Under the pieces are notes generated by a model. The model was not told the origin of the DNA and ran no database searches. It was given only the letters and a program-made list of their open reading frames with translations. The position numbers and the translations under genes are program-made. From Virgibacillus natechei (GTDB lineage Bacteria; Bacillota; Bacilli; Bacillales; Amphibacillaceae): a stretch of DNA of 64,000 bases. The stretch covers positions 3,782,001 to 3,846,000 of the forward strand of contig NZ_CP110224.1 of NCBI RefSeq assembly GCF_026013645.1, written 5' to 3'. This document shows positions 25,422 through 34,074 of the stretch, one piece after another (within the stretch, counting starts at the first letter, position 1; each line of letters starts with the position of its first letter).

Positions 25422-25577
25422 TGAGCTTTTACATGAAACGAACAATTTAACCGTGAATGATGTTGATACTTCACGGGAGTTCTTAGAAAACATACACACC
25501 CTACAAACCTGAACAGATTTTATCGGATCATTGAATGGTTATCTTGTTATTCTTAAAAGGGAAGGGAGGTTATTCAA

Positions 25578-26399
25578 ATGGATGTGCTTGAAAATATGAA
25601 CACAGCAGTAAGCTATATCGAAAACCATTTGGATGAAGAGATCAATTACAAAGAGGTTGCAAAGATCGCATGTTTTTCTGAACATCATTTTAAACGAATG
25701 TTCTCGTTCATAGCAGGTATATCTTTAACAGGATATGTTCGTAGAAGGCGTTTGACCTTAGCGGCTTTTGATTTAAAAGAAAGCAACATGAGAGTAATTG
25801 ATGTAGCTGTTAAATATGGTTACAATTCAGCTGATTCATTTTCAAGAGCATTTCAAGCGCTACACGAAGTAACTCCTAGTTCAGCCAAAAATGCTGACGT
25901 TCCATTAAAAGCTTATCCAAGGATGACCTTCCACATTGCAATTAAGGGAGATGTTGAAATGAATTACAAATTTGTCGAAAAAGAAGCCTTTACCGTGGTC
26001 GGGAAAAAAGAAACGGTCCCTGGTGGATCCGAATTCAATCCGAAAATGTGGGAGCGCCTCGAAGCGATCGAGGAAATAGTTAAGGCATACGATAATACCT
26101 ACTTTCCGGGCACATTACATGTTTCATTGACAAAAGAGAATGGAGACGTCGATTACTATATTGCTACAGCGACTACCAAGGAATGTCCTGAAGAACTGGA
26201 GAAATTGGAGATCCCATCCCTTACGTGGGCGGTATTTAAAGCAACGGGAGAAATGCCAGATGCATTATTAACGACATGGGAGCGCGTGTATACCGAGTGG
26301 TTCCCTACCTCTGGTTATGAATTAGCTGAAGCTCCTGAATTTGTTAGAGGCGACGATACAAAAACAGAAATTTGGGTTCCTGTTAAGAAAAAGAAGTAG
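25578..26399 (+). CDS. AraC-type regulator with GyrI-like effector domain
   Basis: A 273-residue protein. Residues 8-106 are two AraC helix-turn-helix motifs ('YKEVAKIACFSEHHFKRMFS' and 'VIDVAVKYGYNSADSFSRAF'), N-terminal as in SoxS/Rob and MarA-like activators. Residues about 128-270 form a GyrI-like/BmrR-type small-molecule binding domain ('FTVVGKKETVPGG', 'WAVFKATGEMPDALLTTWER', ending in 'TEIWVPVKKKK'). This layout is typical of multidrug or toxic-compound sensors (Rob, YdeE-like). GGGAAGGGAGG precedes the ATG. Monocistronic; the target genes are not evident. Confidence 0.88.
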   Translation: MDVLENMNTAVSYIENHLDEEINYKEVAKIACFSEHHFKRMFSFIAGISLTGYVRRRRLTLAAFDLKESNMRVIDVAVKYGYNSADSFSRAFQALHEVTPSSAKNADVPLKAYPRMTFHIAIKGDVEMNYKFVEKEAFTVVGKKETVPGGSEFNPKMWERLEAIEEIVKAYDNTYFPGTLHVSLTKENGDVDYYIATATTKECPEELEKLEIPSLTWAVFKATGEMPDALLTTWERVYTEWFPTSGYELAEAPEFVRGDDTKTEIWVPVKKKK

Positions 26400-26478
26400 G
26401 TAGAGCGGGGCTCTTTGTGATTTTGTGATCCCTCTTTTGCTTATTTAGCAATCTGGACTCATTTGTGCAAAATCATAA

Positions 26479-26519
26479 GCCTAATTCCTCGCTAAATGAC
26501 GGAGGGATTAGGCTTTTTT
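26479..26519 (+). terminator. Intrinsic terminator after the AraC-type gene
   Basis: GCCTAATTCCTC (26479-26490) pairs with GGAGGGATTAGGC (26501-26513), followed by TTTTTT. Confidence 0.8.
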
Positions 26520-26616
26520 GATCTTTTGAAATGCTTTCGTTACCCACTGGTAAATGCATTGAACAGACTAGCCGTTATTTTAATCACATCACCACTTTAC
26601 ATTTCTCGTTTTTCCT

Positions 26617-26652
26617 GTATCATATATCATAAAGATACATATCATATTGATA
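26617..26652 (+). promoter_or_regulatory. Palindromic operator candidate upstream of PadR
   Basis: GTATC (26617-26621) and GATAC (26634-26638) flank TATATCAT-rich DNA, and TATCATATTGATA (26640-26652) is a palindrome immediately upstream of the ribosome binding site. PadR repressors commonly bind such ATGTAT/ATACAT-like dyads in their own promoter. Confidence 0.45.
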
Positions 26653-26665
26653 GGGTGTGTTCATT

Positions 26666-27223
26666 ATGAAACAAACCAACAACACGAAATTCGCCATATT
26701 AGGATTACTCACGACAGGCTGCCATACAGGCTATGCGATAAAACAAATGATTGACCAAAGCCTGAATCACTTTTGGAAAATCAGCTATGGGCAAATTTAT
26801 CCCACGTTAAAACAGCTTGTTGCTGATGGATTGGCTACTGTCCAAGATACATCTCAAGAAGGTAAGCCAGATAAGAAAGAATATTTTCTTACCGAAAAGG
26901 GGGAGATGGAGCTGCGGACATGGCTTCAGGCTCCAATAAACGCAATAGCTACGGAGAAGAATGAAGTGTTATTAAAGCTTTTTTTCAGTCGGCACCAAAG
27001 CAATCAATCAACCATCATTCAACTCGAACAATATAGACAGAAACTGCATGAGCATTATCATACGTACGATGCAATCGAGAAGATGATAACTACTGAGTTG
27101 TTCAATAAGGAAGATGCAGCGTTTTGGCTTTTCACCCTGGATTATGGAAAACGAACCACAGCAGCCGCTATGGAGTGGTGTGCGGATACGGTTCAACAAA
27201 TACAAAATTGGGAGGAGGAATAG
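26666..27223 (+). CDS. PadR-family regulator with C-terminal Vir domain
   Basis: A 185-residue protein. Residues 1-85 form the PadR winged helix ('FAILGLLTTGCHTGYAIKQM', 'FWKISYGQIYPTLKQLVADG', 'KKEYFLTEKGEMELRTWL'); residues about 95-180 are the helical PadR C-terminal (Vir_act_alpha_C-like) dimerisation domain. The ATG at 26666 is preceded by AGGGTG; a GTG at 26657 is an alternative. It is followed two bases later by a DUF4188 gene, which it probably controls together with itself. Confidence 0.87.
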   Translation: MKQTNNTKFAILGLLTTGCHTGYAIKQMIDQSLNHFWKISYGQIYPTLKQLVADGLATVQDTSQEGKPDKKEYFLTEKGEMELRTWLQAPINAIATEKNEVLLKLFFSRHQSNQSTIIQLEQYRQKLHEHYHTYDAIEKMITTELFNKEDAAFWLFTLDYGKRTTAAAMEWCADTVQQIQNWEEE

Positions 27224-27225
27224 GA

Positions 27226-27738
27226 ATGGGAAAAACCGTATATGAAGGCCGGTATACGACGGAGAATGATCAGGACATCGTTGTATTTCTCATTGGAATG
27301 CGGGTGAACAAACGGCGTGCGATAGGCAAATGGCTACCCGTTTTTACCGCGATGCCCGGAATGATCAGAGAGCTTTACGAGAATAAGGATGAACTTGGTT
27401 TTCTATCCATGGAAAGTTTTTTTGGACTCCGTACAACCGTCATGATCCAATATTGGCGTTCAGATGAGGATCTGCTTGCTTACGCGAAAGGCCAAAAGCA
27501 TTTAAAGGCATGGAAAAATTTCAATCAAAAAGTGGGAAACACGGACGCAGTCGGTATCTACCATGAAACCTACATCGTGCCTCAGGGAAATTATGAATCC
27601 ATCTACGGGAATATGCCGCTTCACGGACTTGGCAAAGCAGCAAAACGTATACCAGTTACAGCGGAAAACCTTTCTGCTAAAAAAAGATTAACGTCTGTTC
27701 AATATGAAGCCGCACAAACAAAGCCTAAGTCACTATAA
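27226..27738 (+). CDS. DUF4188 protein (ABM/monooxygenase-like fold)
   Basis: A 170-residue protein of the DUF4188 family, related to dimeric alpha-beta barrel monooxygenases: 'VVFLIGMRVNKRRAIGKWLP', 'SFFGLRTTVMIQYWRSDEDL' and 'KAWKNFNQKVGNTDAVGIYH' are characteristic. GGGAGGAGGAATAGGA precedes the ATG at 27226. It forms a two-gene operon with the PadR regulator and ends in a terminator hairpin that overlaps the stop codon. In Bacillaceae this pair is thought to respond to phenolic or other toxic compounds; enzymatic activity is not established. Confidence 0.82.
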   Translation: MGKTVYEGRYTTENDQDIVVFLIGMRVNKRRAIGKWLPVFTAMPGMIRELYENKDELGFLSMESFFGLRTTVMIQYWRSDEDLLAYAKGQKHLKAWKNFNQKVGNTDAVGIYHETYIVPQGNYESIYGNMPLHGLGKAAKRIPVTAENLSAKKRLTSVQYEAAQTKPKSL

Positions 27739-27760
27739 AAGTAACTTAGGCCTTGTTTTT
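27723..27760 (+). terminator. Intrinsic terminator overlapping the DUF4188 stop
   Basis: GCCTAAGT (27723-27730) pairs with ACTTAGGC (27744-27751), followed by CTTGTTTTT. The loop includes the stop codon. It can serve the convergent carboxypeptidase gene less well because the opposite side lacks a T-run. Confidence 0.75.
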
Positions 27761-27763
27761 GTT

Positions 27764-29293
27764 TTACTCATCAAATTCATGCCCAATCAGCACAGTCGCA
27801 ATCGCGTCTTCAATCTCCTTTACTGAAGGTCCGATGTAATTATTAATCATAATAGAGAATATCAACTCTTCACCGTCTGCGGCTGTAACATAGCCCGATA
27901 ATGCCGATACCCCGTTCAGATCGCCTGTCTTAGCTGCAACTTTTCCTTTCGTCGGATCTTCTGTCATCCGGTAGCGCAACGTCCCGCCAACAAGGCGTTC
28001 TGATTCTCCTGCTACTGGCAAGGAGTCTTTAAATTTTGGGAACCAGCTTTTGTCCTGGATCGTATAAAGCAGTTGTGAAAGTTCATTTGCAGGGATCAAG
28101 TTCTTATGGGACATCCCTGATCCGTCACGCACCATGATCGTATTATCATCCATACCCAATTCCGCTACCGCTTCTTCAATCACATCAAGCCCTTTATCCC
28201 AGCTTCCTTCATCATGTACAACTTTCCCCATTTCTTTCGTTAACGTTTCACCATGGCCGTTATTGCTTAATTTCATAAAAGGAATGAGCAGTTCTTCTAA
28301 CGTCATGGAGTTTTTAGCTGTTAAAAGGGTTGCATCCTCTGGTGTACGAGCCATTTTAAATTCGGAATCTGCCGTAATGTCTATACTGTTTTCTTCTAAC
28401 CTATTTTTAAAAACATCCAATACATACCCTGTAGGCTCCCATACCGATGACCATGCCTTCGTCTCTACGCCATTCAAAGGAATTTCTCCTTCAACAATGA
28501 TGTTATTCGATCCATGCTCCCGTTCAATGGTAATATCCTTTTCTTGTGTCTCAGCAACCATTTCGGTGTTATTTACAATCGTGACGTAATCTGTTTTCGG
28601 CGTAATACTTACTTCCGCCTGTTCGCCCATTTGCGCGGTAGGGACTACTTCCACAATGACCGTTCCCGCGTCATAATCTTCATCTGGAGAAAGGGTAAGT
28701 GCCGACACTTGGGCACCCGTGTGGAAAGGTTGGTCGGACCAATTTAAATCTTGAGAAAGTCGAATGTCGTCGTACCAGCTATCATCCGCAATCACGTTTC
28801 CATCTATTTCATGGATACCTTGATCCTTTAAATCCTTAGCAAATTGATCGAGATCCGTTTTTAATAGAGTAGGATCACCTTTTCCTCTCACATACAGGTT
28901 ACCTGCCAGGACATCTCCTTTTTGTTCTCCATCCGTTAATACGTCCGTAGAAAATTGATAATCCGCTCCAAGTGTTTCCAGCGCTGCAACTCCTGTTAGC
29001 AACTTCATATTGGAAGCGGGACGCAGTCGTATGTCACCATCAGCTGAATAGAGCACGTCACCAGTGTTCGCGTCACGAATACTCACGCCAGTTACCGCTC
29101 CGTCCAGCTTTTCGTCATCCAGAATCGTATCTATCTTTTCATGTAATGTTGCATCTTCACGAAAGACCTCTTCTACTTCTTCCTGTTCGTCTGTTGCCAC
29201 GATAAATAAATCATCCTCCTGGTCAATAAATAATAGCAACGCAACCACTGCAATAAGGAAAAATAATAGCCATTTCTTCATGTTCCTTCTCAT
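27764..29293 (-). CDS. Peptidase S13 D-alanyl-D-alanine carboxypeptidase (DacB/DacC-like)
   Basis: A 509-residue secreted or membrane-anchored penicillin-binding protein 4 family enzyme that trims or cleaves peptidoglycan peptides. An N-terminal membrane helix (about 7-24) is followed by the catalytic SxxK as 'RPASNMKLLTG' (Ser94, Lys97), the second motif in 'DGSGMSHKNLIP', and KTG in 'GKVAAKTGDLNG'. Between them lies the large insertion typical of S13 enzymes. The start at 29293 has GGGGGAG nine bases upstream; other in-frame starts (29299, 29281) are possible. Monocistronic, convergent with the DUF4188 gene. Confidence 0.88.
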   Translation of the reverse strand: MRRNMKKWLLFFLIAVVALLLFIDQEDDLFIVATDEQEEVEEVFREDATLHEKIDTILDDEKLDGAVTGVSIRDANTGDVLYSADGDIRLRPASNMKLLTGVAALETLGADYQFSTDVLTDGEQKGDVLAGNLYVRGKGDPTLLKTDLDQFAKDLKDQGIHEIDGNVIADDSWYDDIRLSQDLNWSDQPFHTGAQVSALTLSPDEDYDAGTVIVEVVPTAQMGEQAEVSITPKTDYVTIVNNTEMVAETQEKDITIEREHGSNNIIVEGEIPLNGVETKAWSSVWEPTGYVLDVFKNRLEENSIDITADSEFKMARTPEDATLLTAKNSMTLEELLIPFMKLSNNGHGETLTKEMGKVVHDEGSWDKGLDVIEEAVAELGMDDNTIMVRDGSGMSHKNLIPANELSQLLYTIQDKSWFPKFKDSLPVAGESERLVGGTLRYRMTEDPTKGKVAAKTGDLNGVSALSGYVTAADGEELIFSIMINNYIGPSVKEIEDAIATVLIGHEFDE

Positions 29294-29480
29294 GGTCATA
29301 AGCTCCCCCAAACTTTTAATATTGCTGTTCTCTAATAAAAAAGTTATGATTTCCCAATAAATAGCTCGTTCAATCTATTCGTGTTTCATTATGTGTTTTG
29401 TATATTTCACTCCAGGGTACCACTATCTATAGATGGTTATGTTAGAAAACTAGATACCATACTTAAAAGGAGTGTTCACG

Positions 29481-29840
29481 ATGAAGCAGGTTTTATTTAT
29501 TCAAACTGGTACAGGCATTGACGTACATGGACAGGATATTACAAAAGCATCGATACGTGCGGTGGAGAATGCTATTTGGTATAACTCCATGCCTGGAATT
29601 GAGAAAAGCCTTCCTGATCAGAACCTTAAGAATATGAAAGTTACGATTAAACTTGCTATACCCCTTGACCGCGACAAGCTGGACACAGAAAAAATAAAAG
29701 AATCTGTCCCATATGGAACGGTTGGGGTCGAATTAACAGAAGGCGGAATGGCGACATCAAGCGGAATTATTTTGGAAGATAAACAGGATGACAATGACTT
29801 GATGTATATCGTAAATGCTGCCGTTGAAGTCGGGTATTAG
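29481..29840 (+). CDS. Lin0512 family protein
   Basis: A 119-residue conserved protein of the Lin0512 family: 'KQVLFIQTGTGIDVHGQDIT' start, 'KASIRAVENAIWYNSMPGI' and 'VPYGTVGVELTEGGMATSSG'. The ATG at 29481 follows AGGAGTG; the GTG at 29472 would overlap that site. The family is small, soluble and of unknown function. Monocistronic with a terminator 15 bp downstream. Confidence 0.82.
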   Translation: MKQVLFIQTGTGIDVHGQDITKASIRAVENAIWYNSMPGIEKSLPDQNLKNMKVTIKLAIPLDRDKLDTEKIKESVPYGTVGVELTEGGMATSSGIILEDKQDDNDLMYIVNAAVEVGY

Positions 29841-29854
29841 GAAATAAGTATTAT

Positions 29855-29885
29855 AAAGCCTCTCTATTAAAGAGAGGCTTTATTC
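29855..29885 (+). terminator. Intrinsic terminator after Lin0512 gene
   Basis: AAAGCCTCTCT pairs with AGAGAGGCTTT around a TATTAA loop, followed by ATTC; also usable for the convergent traB-like gene because of the flanking A-run. Confidence 0.75.
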
Positions 29886-29939
29886 ATTATATTACGTAAA
29901 AACACGGATCATTCATTTTAAATGGCTGTTCAAAAAAAA

Positions 29940-31109
29940 TCAGCCTATATTTTCGATAAATAGGCGAATAACATCAGCGCCACCTATCAAGGTTCCTAAT
30001 GAACTTCCAAGATTAGTTAAGACAACCAACAGAAGGATGCGCGTAACCTTGTTACTCCAAAACCCTTTAACACTAAAAACATCCTCAGAAAGGCTCTCAA
30101 AATCTGCTACATTTGGTCGTCGAATCATGGTTTGAACAATACCTGCAAAAAAACCAGCAGCAAGTAGCGGATTTAAGGAGGTTATGGGAGCCGCAACAAA
30201 TGCTGTGATAACGGCCAATGGATGTCCCAGCGCAATAATTGCCCCAATTGCTGAGAAGGATCCATTCCATAGTGCCCAACTAATTGTCTGTTGAACACCA
30301 GCAGACGGGTTTGCATAAAAGGTGTATGCAATAATCGATAGTATCAGGATTGGAATGGCCCAGCCAATAATTTTTGGTACTTTCGATTTAGCTGGAATTT
30401 CGGATAACCGTTTTAAATCATGGTCTTTGTTGATTTCCTCTTTTATGCCGGGAACATGTGCAGCACCCAAGATAGCAACTACCTTTTCTCCTGGAGCTTC
30501 TTTGATTTTTTGCGATAAATATTGATCCCTTTCATCGATGAGAGGAGTCTTTAACTTTGGAAAACTTGCCGTAAACTCCTTAAGCATTGCGTTTAATGTA
30601 TCTTGTGACTTCATATTTTCCATTTCTTCTTCGGATATGGTTTCTTTGCTGAAAATACCTGCAATCACTTGCATAAGAAGCATAGCTTTTCCTTTTAGGC
30701 CAATATTACGCCACACACGAGAAAAGGTTGTTTGAATATTTCTGTCAGCTAGTACAAGTTCTGCATTTGCTTCTTCCGCTGATTCAATACCCTGAATCAT
30801 TTCCTGGCCCGGTTTAATATTAAATTGTTTCGCTATTCGATTTTGAAAAGAAGATATGGCAAGATTCATTAAAAGTAAAGTCGCTTTCTTTTCTTTAACA
30901 ACCTTAAATATATCCATATCCCTCCATTTATTCCCGTCCTTTATCGAATTATACCTTCCTTCATCTAACTCTACACAAACAGAGTCCGGATTTTCCGCTT
31001 CAATAACTTCCTTTACCTGTTCTGCACTGTTTCTGGAAACATGCGCCGTACCAATTAAAATAAATTCTTTATCATCTATATGTATACGCGTAATATTTTC
31101 TTCAGACAT
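29940..31109 (-). CDS. TraB/PrgY family membrane protein
   Basis: A 389-residue protein. The N-terminal soluble domain (1-230) has the TraB/GumN motifs 'FILIGTAHVSRNSAEQVKEV' and 'VAILGAAHVPGIKEEI' with paired Gly-x-x-His sites; 'VCVELDEGRY' carries conserved acidic residues. The C-terminal part has four or five membrane helices (about 250-385). The family includes enterococcal TraB/PrgY, which limit pheromone activity, and is proposed to be a metal-dependent protease-like fold (Tiki-related). The role in free-living Bacillaceae is unknown. AAAAGGAAGG precedes the ATG. Confidence 0.88.
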   Translation of the reverse strand: MSEENITRIHIDDKEFILIGTAHVSRNSAEQVKEVIEAENPDSVCVELDEGRYNSIKDGNKWRDMDIFKVVKEKKATLLLMNLAISSFQNRIAKQFNIKPGQEMIQGIESAEEANAELVLADRNIQTTFSRVWRNIGLKGKAMLLMQVIAGIFSKETISEEEMENMKSQDTLNAMLKEFTASFPKLKTPLIDERDQYLSQKIKEAPGEKVVAILGAAHVPGIKEEINKDHDLKRLSEIPAKSKVPKIIGWAIPILILSIIAYTFYANPSAGVQQTISWALWNGSFSAIGAIIALGHPLAVITAFVAAPITSLNPLLAAGFFAGIVQTMIRRPNVADFESLSEDVFSVKGFWSNKVTRILLLVVLTNLGSSLGTLIGGADVIRLFIENIG

Positions 31110-31290
31110 AAACTACCTTCCTTTTCAGAGCATCTCATTCTATAATAAACTAGATAAGCGTGCCTGTCACTTCCCGCTTTTTGTCGAATGGGAGAATTTT
31201 ATAGTCAACGACCGTTTCCGTAAATGTTATATTTTCGTCTTTTCAGATTGTTTTTGTGTTAATATATTAGAAAAAGGTGGGTGGGAGTTT

Positions 31291-31830
31291 ATGTGGTTTA
31301 TTGAAGTAGATGACGATATATACTTGAGGTTATTTGAGGTTGGGGATGCAGAAGCATTATTCCAGCAGACGAATAATTCAAGAGACTATTTACGTGAGTG
31401 GCTTTCTTGGGTGGATGGAACGAAAACGGTGGATGACTCCCGAGCTTTTATTGAACATACATTACGTTTGCACGAAGCGGAAAACGGACGAACTGGTGGT
31501 ATATTTTATCAAGGTAAGCTTGTGGGTGCAGCTGGCTTTAATAGTTTTGATTGGCCGAATAGAATAGGGTATATCGGTTATTGGCTCACACAAGATGCAC
31601 AAGGACACGGCATTATGACGCGCACCTGCCGCGAGCTGACGAATTATGCCTTCCATGTACTGAAGCTGAACAAAGTTGAGATTCGAGCTGGCTATGAAAA
31701 TAAGCGTAGCTGGGCGGTCCCTGAAAGACTTGGCTTTACAAAGGAAGGACAGATCAGGCAGGCCGAGTGGATATATGATCATTACGTAGATCATTTGGTT
31801 TATGGGAAGTTGGCACATGAGTGGGATTAG
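31291..31830 (+). CDS. GNAT N-acetyltransferase (RimJ/RimL type)
   Basis: A 179-residue acetyltransferase. 'IYLRLFEVGDAEALFQQTNN' is the N-terminal strand-helix of RimL-like enzymes; 'IGYIGYWLTQDAQGHGIMTR' contains the acetyl-CoA pyrophosphate loop (QGHGIM); 'KVEIRAGYENKRSWAVPERL' and 'GFTKEGQIRQAEW' complete the fold. The start at 31291 follows GGTGGGTGGGAG. Such proteins acetylate ribosomal proteins or small amines; the substrate cannot be assigned. Not in an obvious operon. Confidence 0.87.
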   Translation: MWFIEVDDDIYLRLFEVGDAEALFQQTNNSRDYLREWLSWVDGTKTVDDSRAFIEHTLRLHEAENGRTGGIFYQGKLVGAAGFNSFDWPNRIGYIGYWLTQDAQGHGIMTRTCRELTNYAFHVLKLNKVEIRAGYENKRSWAVPERLGFTKEGQIRQAEWIYDHYVDHLVYGKLAHEWD

Positions 31831-31909
31831 CATCCTACTAAAGAGATCTTAATGCGAATGCCGCTTGGGTAAGACTATTATAAGGCACCATCAATGGGGG
31901 GGTATTACA

Positions 31910-32497
31910 ATGACAACGATCTGCTTAATCAGACACGGCGAAACAGATTGGAATGCTATAGGAAAGCTACAGGGAAGTACGAATATCCCTTTAAATAATA
32001 AGGGTATCCAGCAAGCGGAGGAATGTGGGGCTTTTTTGATCCCCTCCGATTATGACGTGCTTATCGCAAGTCCATTAAAACGAGCAAAACGTACTGCTGA
32101 AATTATTAATTCTTATTTAAATCTTCCGCTTGTTGAGATGGAAGACTTTGTTGAACGATCGTTCGGTGATGCGGAAGGAATGACTGTGGAAGAGAGACAA
32201 ACTTTATATCCAAACAGGGAATTCCCAAATAAAGAAGAAAGACAGCTATTTAATAATAGGGTCATGGCAGGAATTGATAAATTAGCACAAACCTATTCAG
32301 ATCAGCGAATATTACTTGTTGCACATGGTGCTGTAATCAATGCTATTTTATCTACTATATCTAAAGGTGAAATAGGCTCTAGAAAAACAACATTAAAGAA
32401 TGCCTGCATTAGCAATATCAATTTTCACAAGGAACAGTGGAGTGTGAAAAATTATAATAAGATCGACCATCTAACGAATTACCAACATATTAAGTAG
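31910..32497 (+). CDS. Histidine phosphatase superfamily (phosphoglycerate mutase-like)
   Basis: A 195-residue phosphatase: 'ICLIRHGETDWNAIGKLQGS' holds the phosphohistidine RHG motif, 'IASPLKRAKRTAEII' the conserved Arg, 'FVERSFGDAEGMTVEE' the acidic residue, and 'LLVAHGAVINAIL' the second catalytic His. It resembles Bacillus PhoE/YhfR-type broad-specificity phosphatases. The start at 31910 follows GGGGGGGTATTACA; an upstream frame to 31865 lacks a ribosome binding site. Its 3' end overlaps the convergent DUF3889 gene by 8 bp. Confidence 0.88.
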   Translation: MTTICLIRHGETDWNAIGKLQGSTNIPLNNKGIQQAEECGAFLIPSDYDVLIASPLKRAKRTAEIINSYLNLPLVEMEDFVERSFGDAEGMTVEERQTLYPNREFPNKEERQLFNNRVMAGIDKLAQTYSDQRILLVAHGAVINAILSTISKGEIGSRKTTLKNACISNINFHKEQWSVKNYNKIDHLTNYQHIK

Positions 32498-32828
32498 GGG
32501 TTTCTTCAAATGTAATGGAAAGTACTTCTTCCGTTTCTGAATTAAATTCTATCGTTATATAAACACCAAATTCTCTACTTTCTTCTTGTAACCACAACTT
32601 GAATTCTTGAATCGTCGTATTATCACCTGACTGGCTCCCTACGTGCAAATAATCAACGATTTGAGCGTTTGGATAGTTCTCTTTCGTTTCCTGCATCGCA
32701 AGTTGTCCCCATTTTGCATATGGCGGATCTCCATCTTCCGCATTAGCGGTTTCTTGCATATGTAGTGATAATGATTGTAAGGAAATAACGAATAAGGCAA
32801 TGACGAGAGCTTTGTAAAATCGTTTCAT
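32490..32828 (-). CDS. Secreted DUF3889 family protein
   Basis: A 112-residue protein with a cleavable signal peptide (KRFYKALVIALFVISLQSLS, probable cleavage after TANA near residue 29), then a small alpha-beta domain containing 'PPYAKWGQLAMQETKENYP' and 'ITIEFNSETEEVLSITFEET', as in the YqzG/YhdC (DUF3889) family. The function is unknown; it is secreted and has no cysteines. Convergent with and overlapping the phosphatase gene by 8 bp. Confidence 0.8.
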   Translation of the reverse strand: MKRFYKALVIALFVISLQSLSLHMQETANAEDGDPPYAKWGQLAMQETKENYPNAQIVDYLHVGSQSGDNTTIQEFKLWLQEESREFGVYITIEFNSETEEVLSITFEETPT

Positions 32829-33412
32829 ATACTGATTATTCTCCTTTATAAATAGGATCTATTCGTAAATGAGTAAAGACATGGATTATGAAACAGGTAT
32901 CTGTGTCTTTTTTCTATACACTACCTAACCGTGTAACGTCCTATTTAGGCCAATTTAAATGTTCATGGCCTGATAAAATTCCTTGTTCCATTAATATACT
33001 GCCTCACTTCAGACGAAACATAACTATTTTGCCACGAAAGTACCCATCTATGCATCAAAACCTCTTAGAAAACTTGGCATTCGTCAGTCCTTAAAATTAG
33101 CTATATAATAGAAAAGGAGAACAATTTATGTACCCTTGCTATTATGCATTCCAATATGTGTGATAATTGCTCTGCGATATAGTGTGACATTTCTACTTAT
33201 AATTACTAAAATCGATGAATTCCACAAAAACCAGGAATCACTATGTTAAAATAGATGGATATTGTGAAGGAGTATGCTTAAACTATAACAGCAGAATACT
33301 TGAATAAGAAAACAATATTTACCGTGTTGAGTTTTGGTATACTTTAATTGATAATCTGAGAAAATGGTGAGGAAAAAAATATTTATTAATTTGAAAAAGG
33401 TGTGTGTTCATA
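32829..33412. other. Gap without a convincing gene
   Basis: A possible minigene lies at 33128-33163 (MYPCYYAFQYV), preceded by AAAAGGAG and by TATAAT (33103-33108); it is too short to judge. The longer plus-strand frame at 32888-33094 has no ribosome binding site and unlikely composition. Otherwise nothing is seen. Confidence 0.3.
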
Positions 33413-33847
33413 ATGACTGGAGTAGAAATTGATATGATTGTTACAGACAGCAGGAAAGCATTAGAATTATACGAAAAAATATTTGATGTTGAGCGTGTGG
33501 AGGTTACAGATTTCTCCAAAGGTGAAAATGAAGTCATTTTTAGCCTATACGGGGTGCGTTTTCACATGCTGGATGAAAATCCGGAATTTGATTTGATGGC
33601 ACCAAAACCTGATAACCCTCAAACAATTTGGTTTAACATTATGGTCCCTGACATCAACGGAACTTTTTCCAAGGCAATGAATGCAGGCTGTACTGAGCTT
33701 CAACCGGTGACTGAACTGACTGATTTCGGCGTGTCAAATGCCATGTTCAACGATCCTTTCGGCTATCAATGGATGCTGCATCAAATACATAAAGAAGTGA
33801 GTTTTGAAGAACGCATGCGACTGTTTGAGGAAAAAAAGGAGAATTAA
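33413..33847 (+). CDS. VOC-superfamily (glyoxalase-like) protein
   Basis: A 144-residue protein with two beta-alpha-beta-beta-beta modules: 'GVEIDMIVTDSRKALELYEK' with 'GVRFHMLDENP', then 'TIWFNIMVPDINGTFSKAMN' and 'NAMFNDPFGYQWMLHQ'. The last resembles the PhnB/glyoxalase C-terminus with metal-binding Glu/His positions partly kept. PhnB-like VOC proteins include antibiotic resistance and dioxygenase members; no substrate can be assigned. The start at 33413 follows AAAAGGTGTGTG. Monocistronic. Confidence 0.83.
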   Translation: MTGVEIDMIVTDSRKALELYEKIFDVERVEVTDFSKGENEVIFSLYGVRFHMLDENPEFDLMAPKPDNPQTIWFNIMVPDINGTFSKAMNAGCTELQPVTELTDFGVSNAMFNDPFGYQWMLHQIHKEVSFEERMRLFEEKKEN

Positions 33848-33967
33848 TAATTGGTGTATTATTAGACTAAATAACATCTTCCGAGAACCGTTTACCTAGG
33901 TAAAGGCTTTAATTTCATCTTCAATTATCACGCGATTGCTTAATAAAATAGTAACTTTTCATATTTT

Positions 33968-33997
33968 AAAAGCTCAGATTAAATCTGAGCTTTTTTG
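33968..33997 (+). terminator. Intrinsic bidirectional terminator
   Basis: AAAAGCTCAGATT pairs with AATCTGAGCTTTTTT. It lies between the convergent VOC and SDR genes and works in both directions (A-run and T-run flanks). Confidence 0.8.
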
Positions 33998-34074
33998 CTT
34001 GCTAATTACCCTAAACTGAACCCGTTAAATTTATGTTCTTTTTATTCATAAACCGATTGAACACGAAAGTTTAT

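Noticed and set aside
32888..33094. 68-residue plus-strand frame
   Set aside because: No ribosome binding site and no conservation signal visible; treated as noise.
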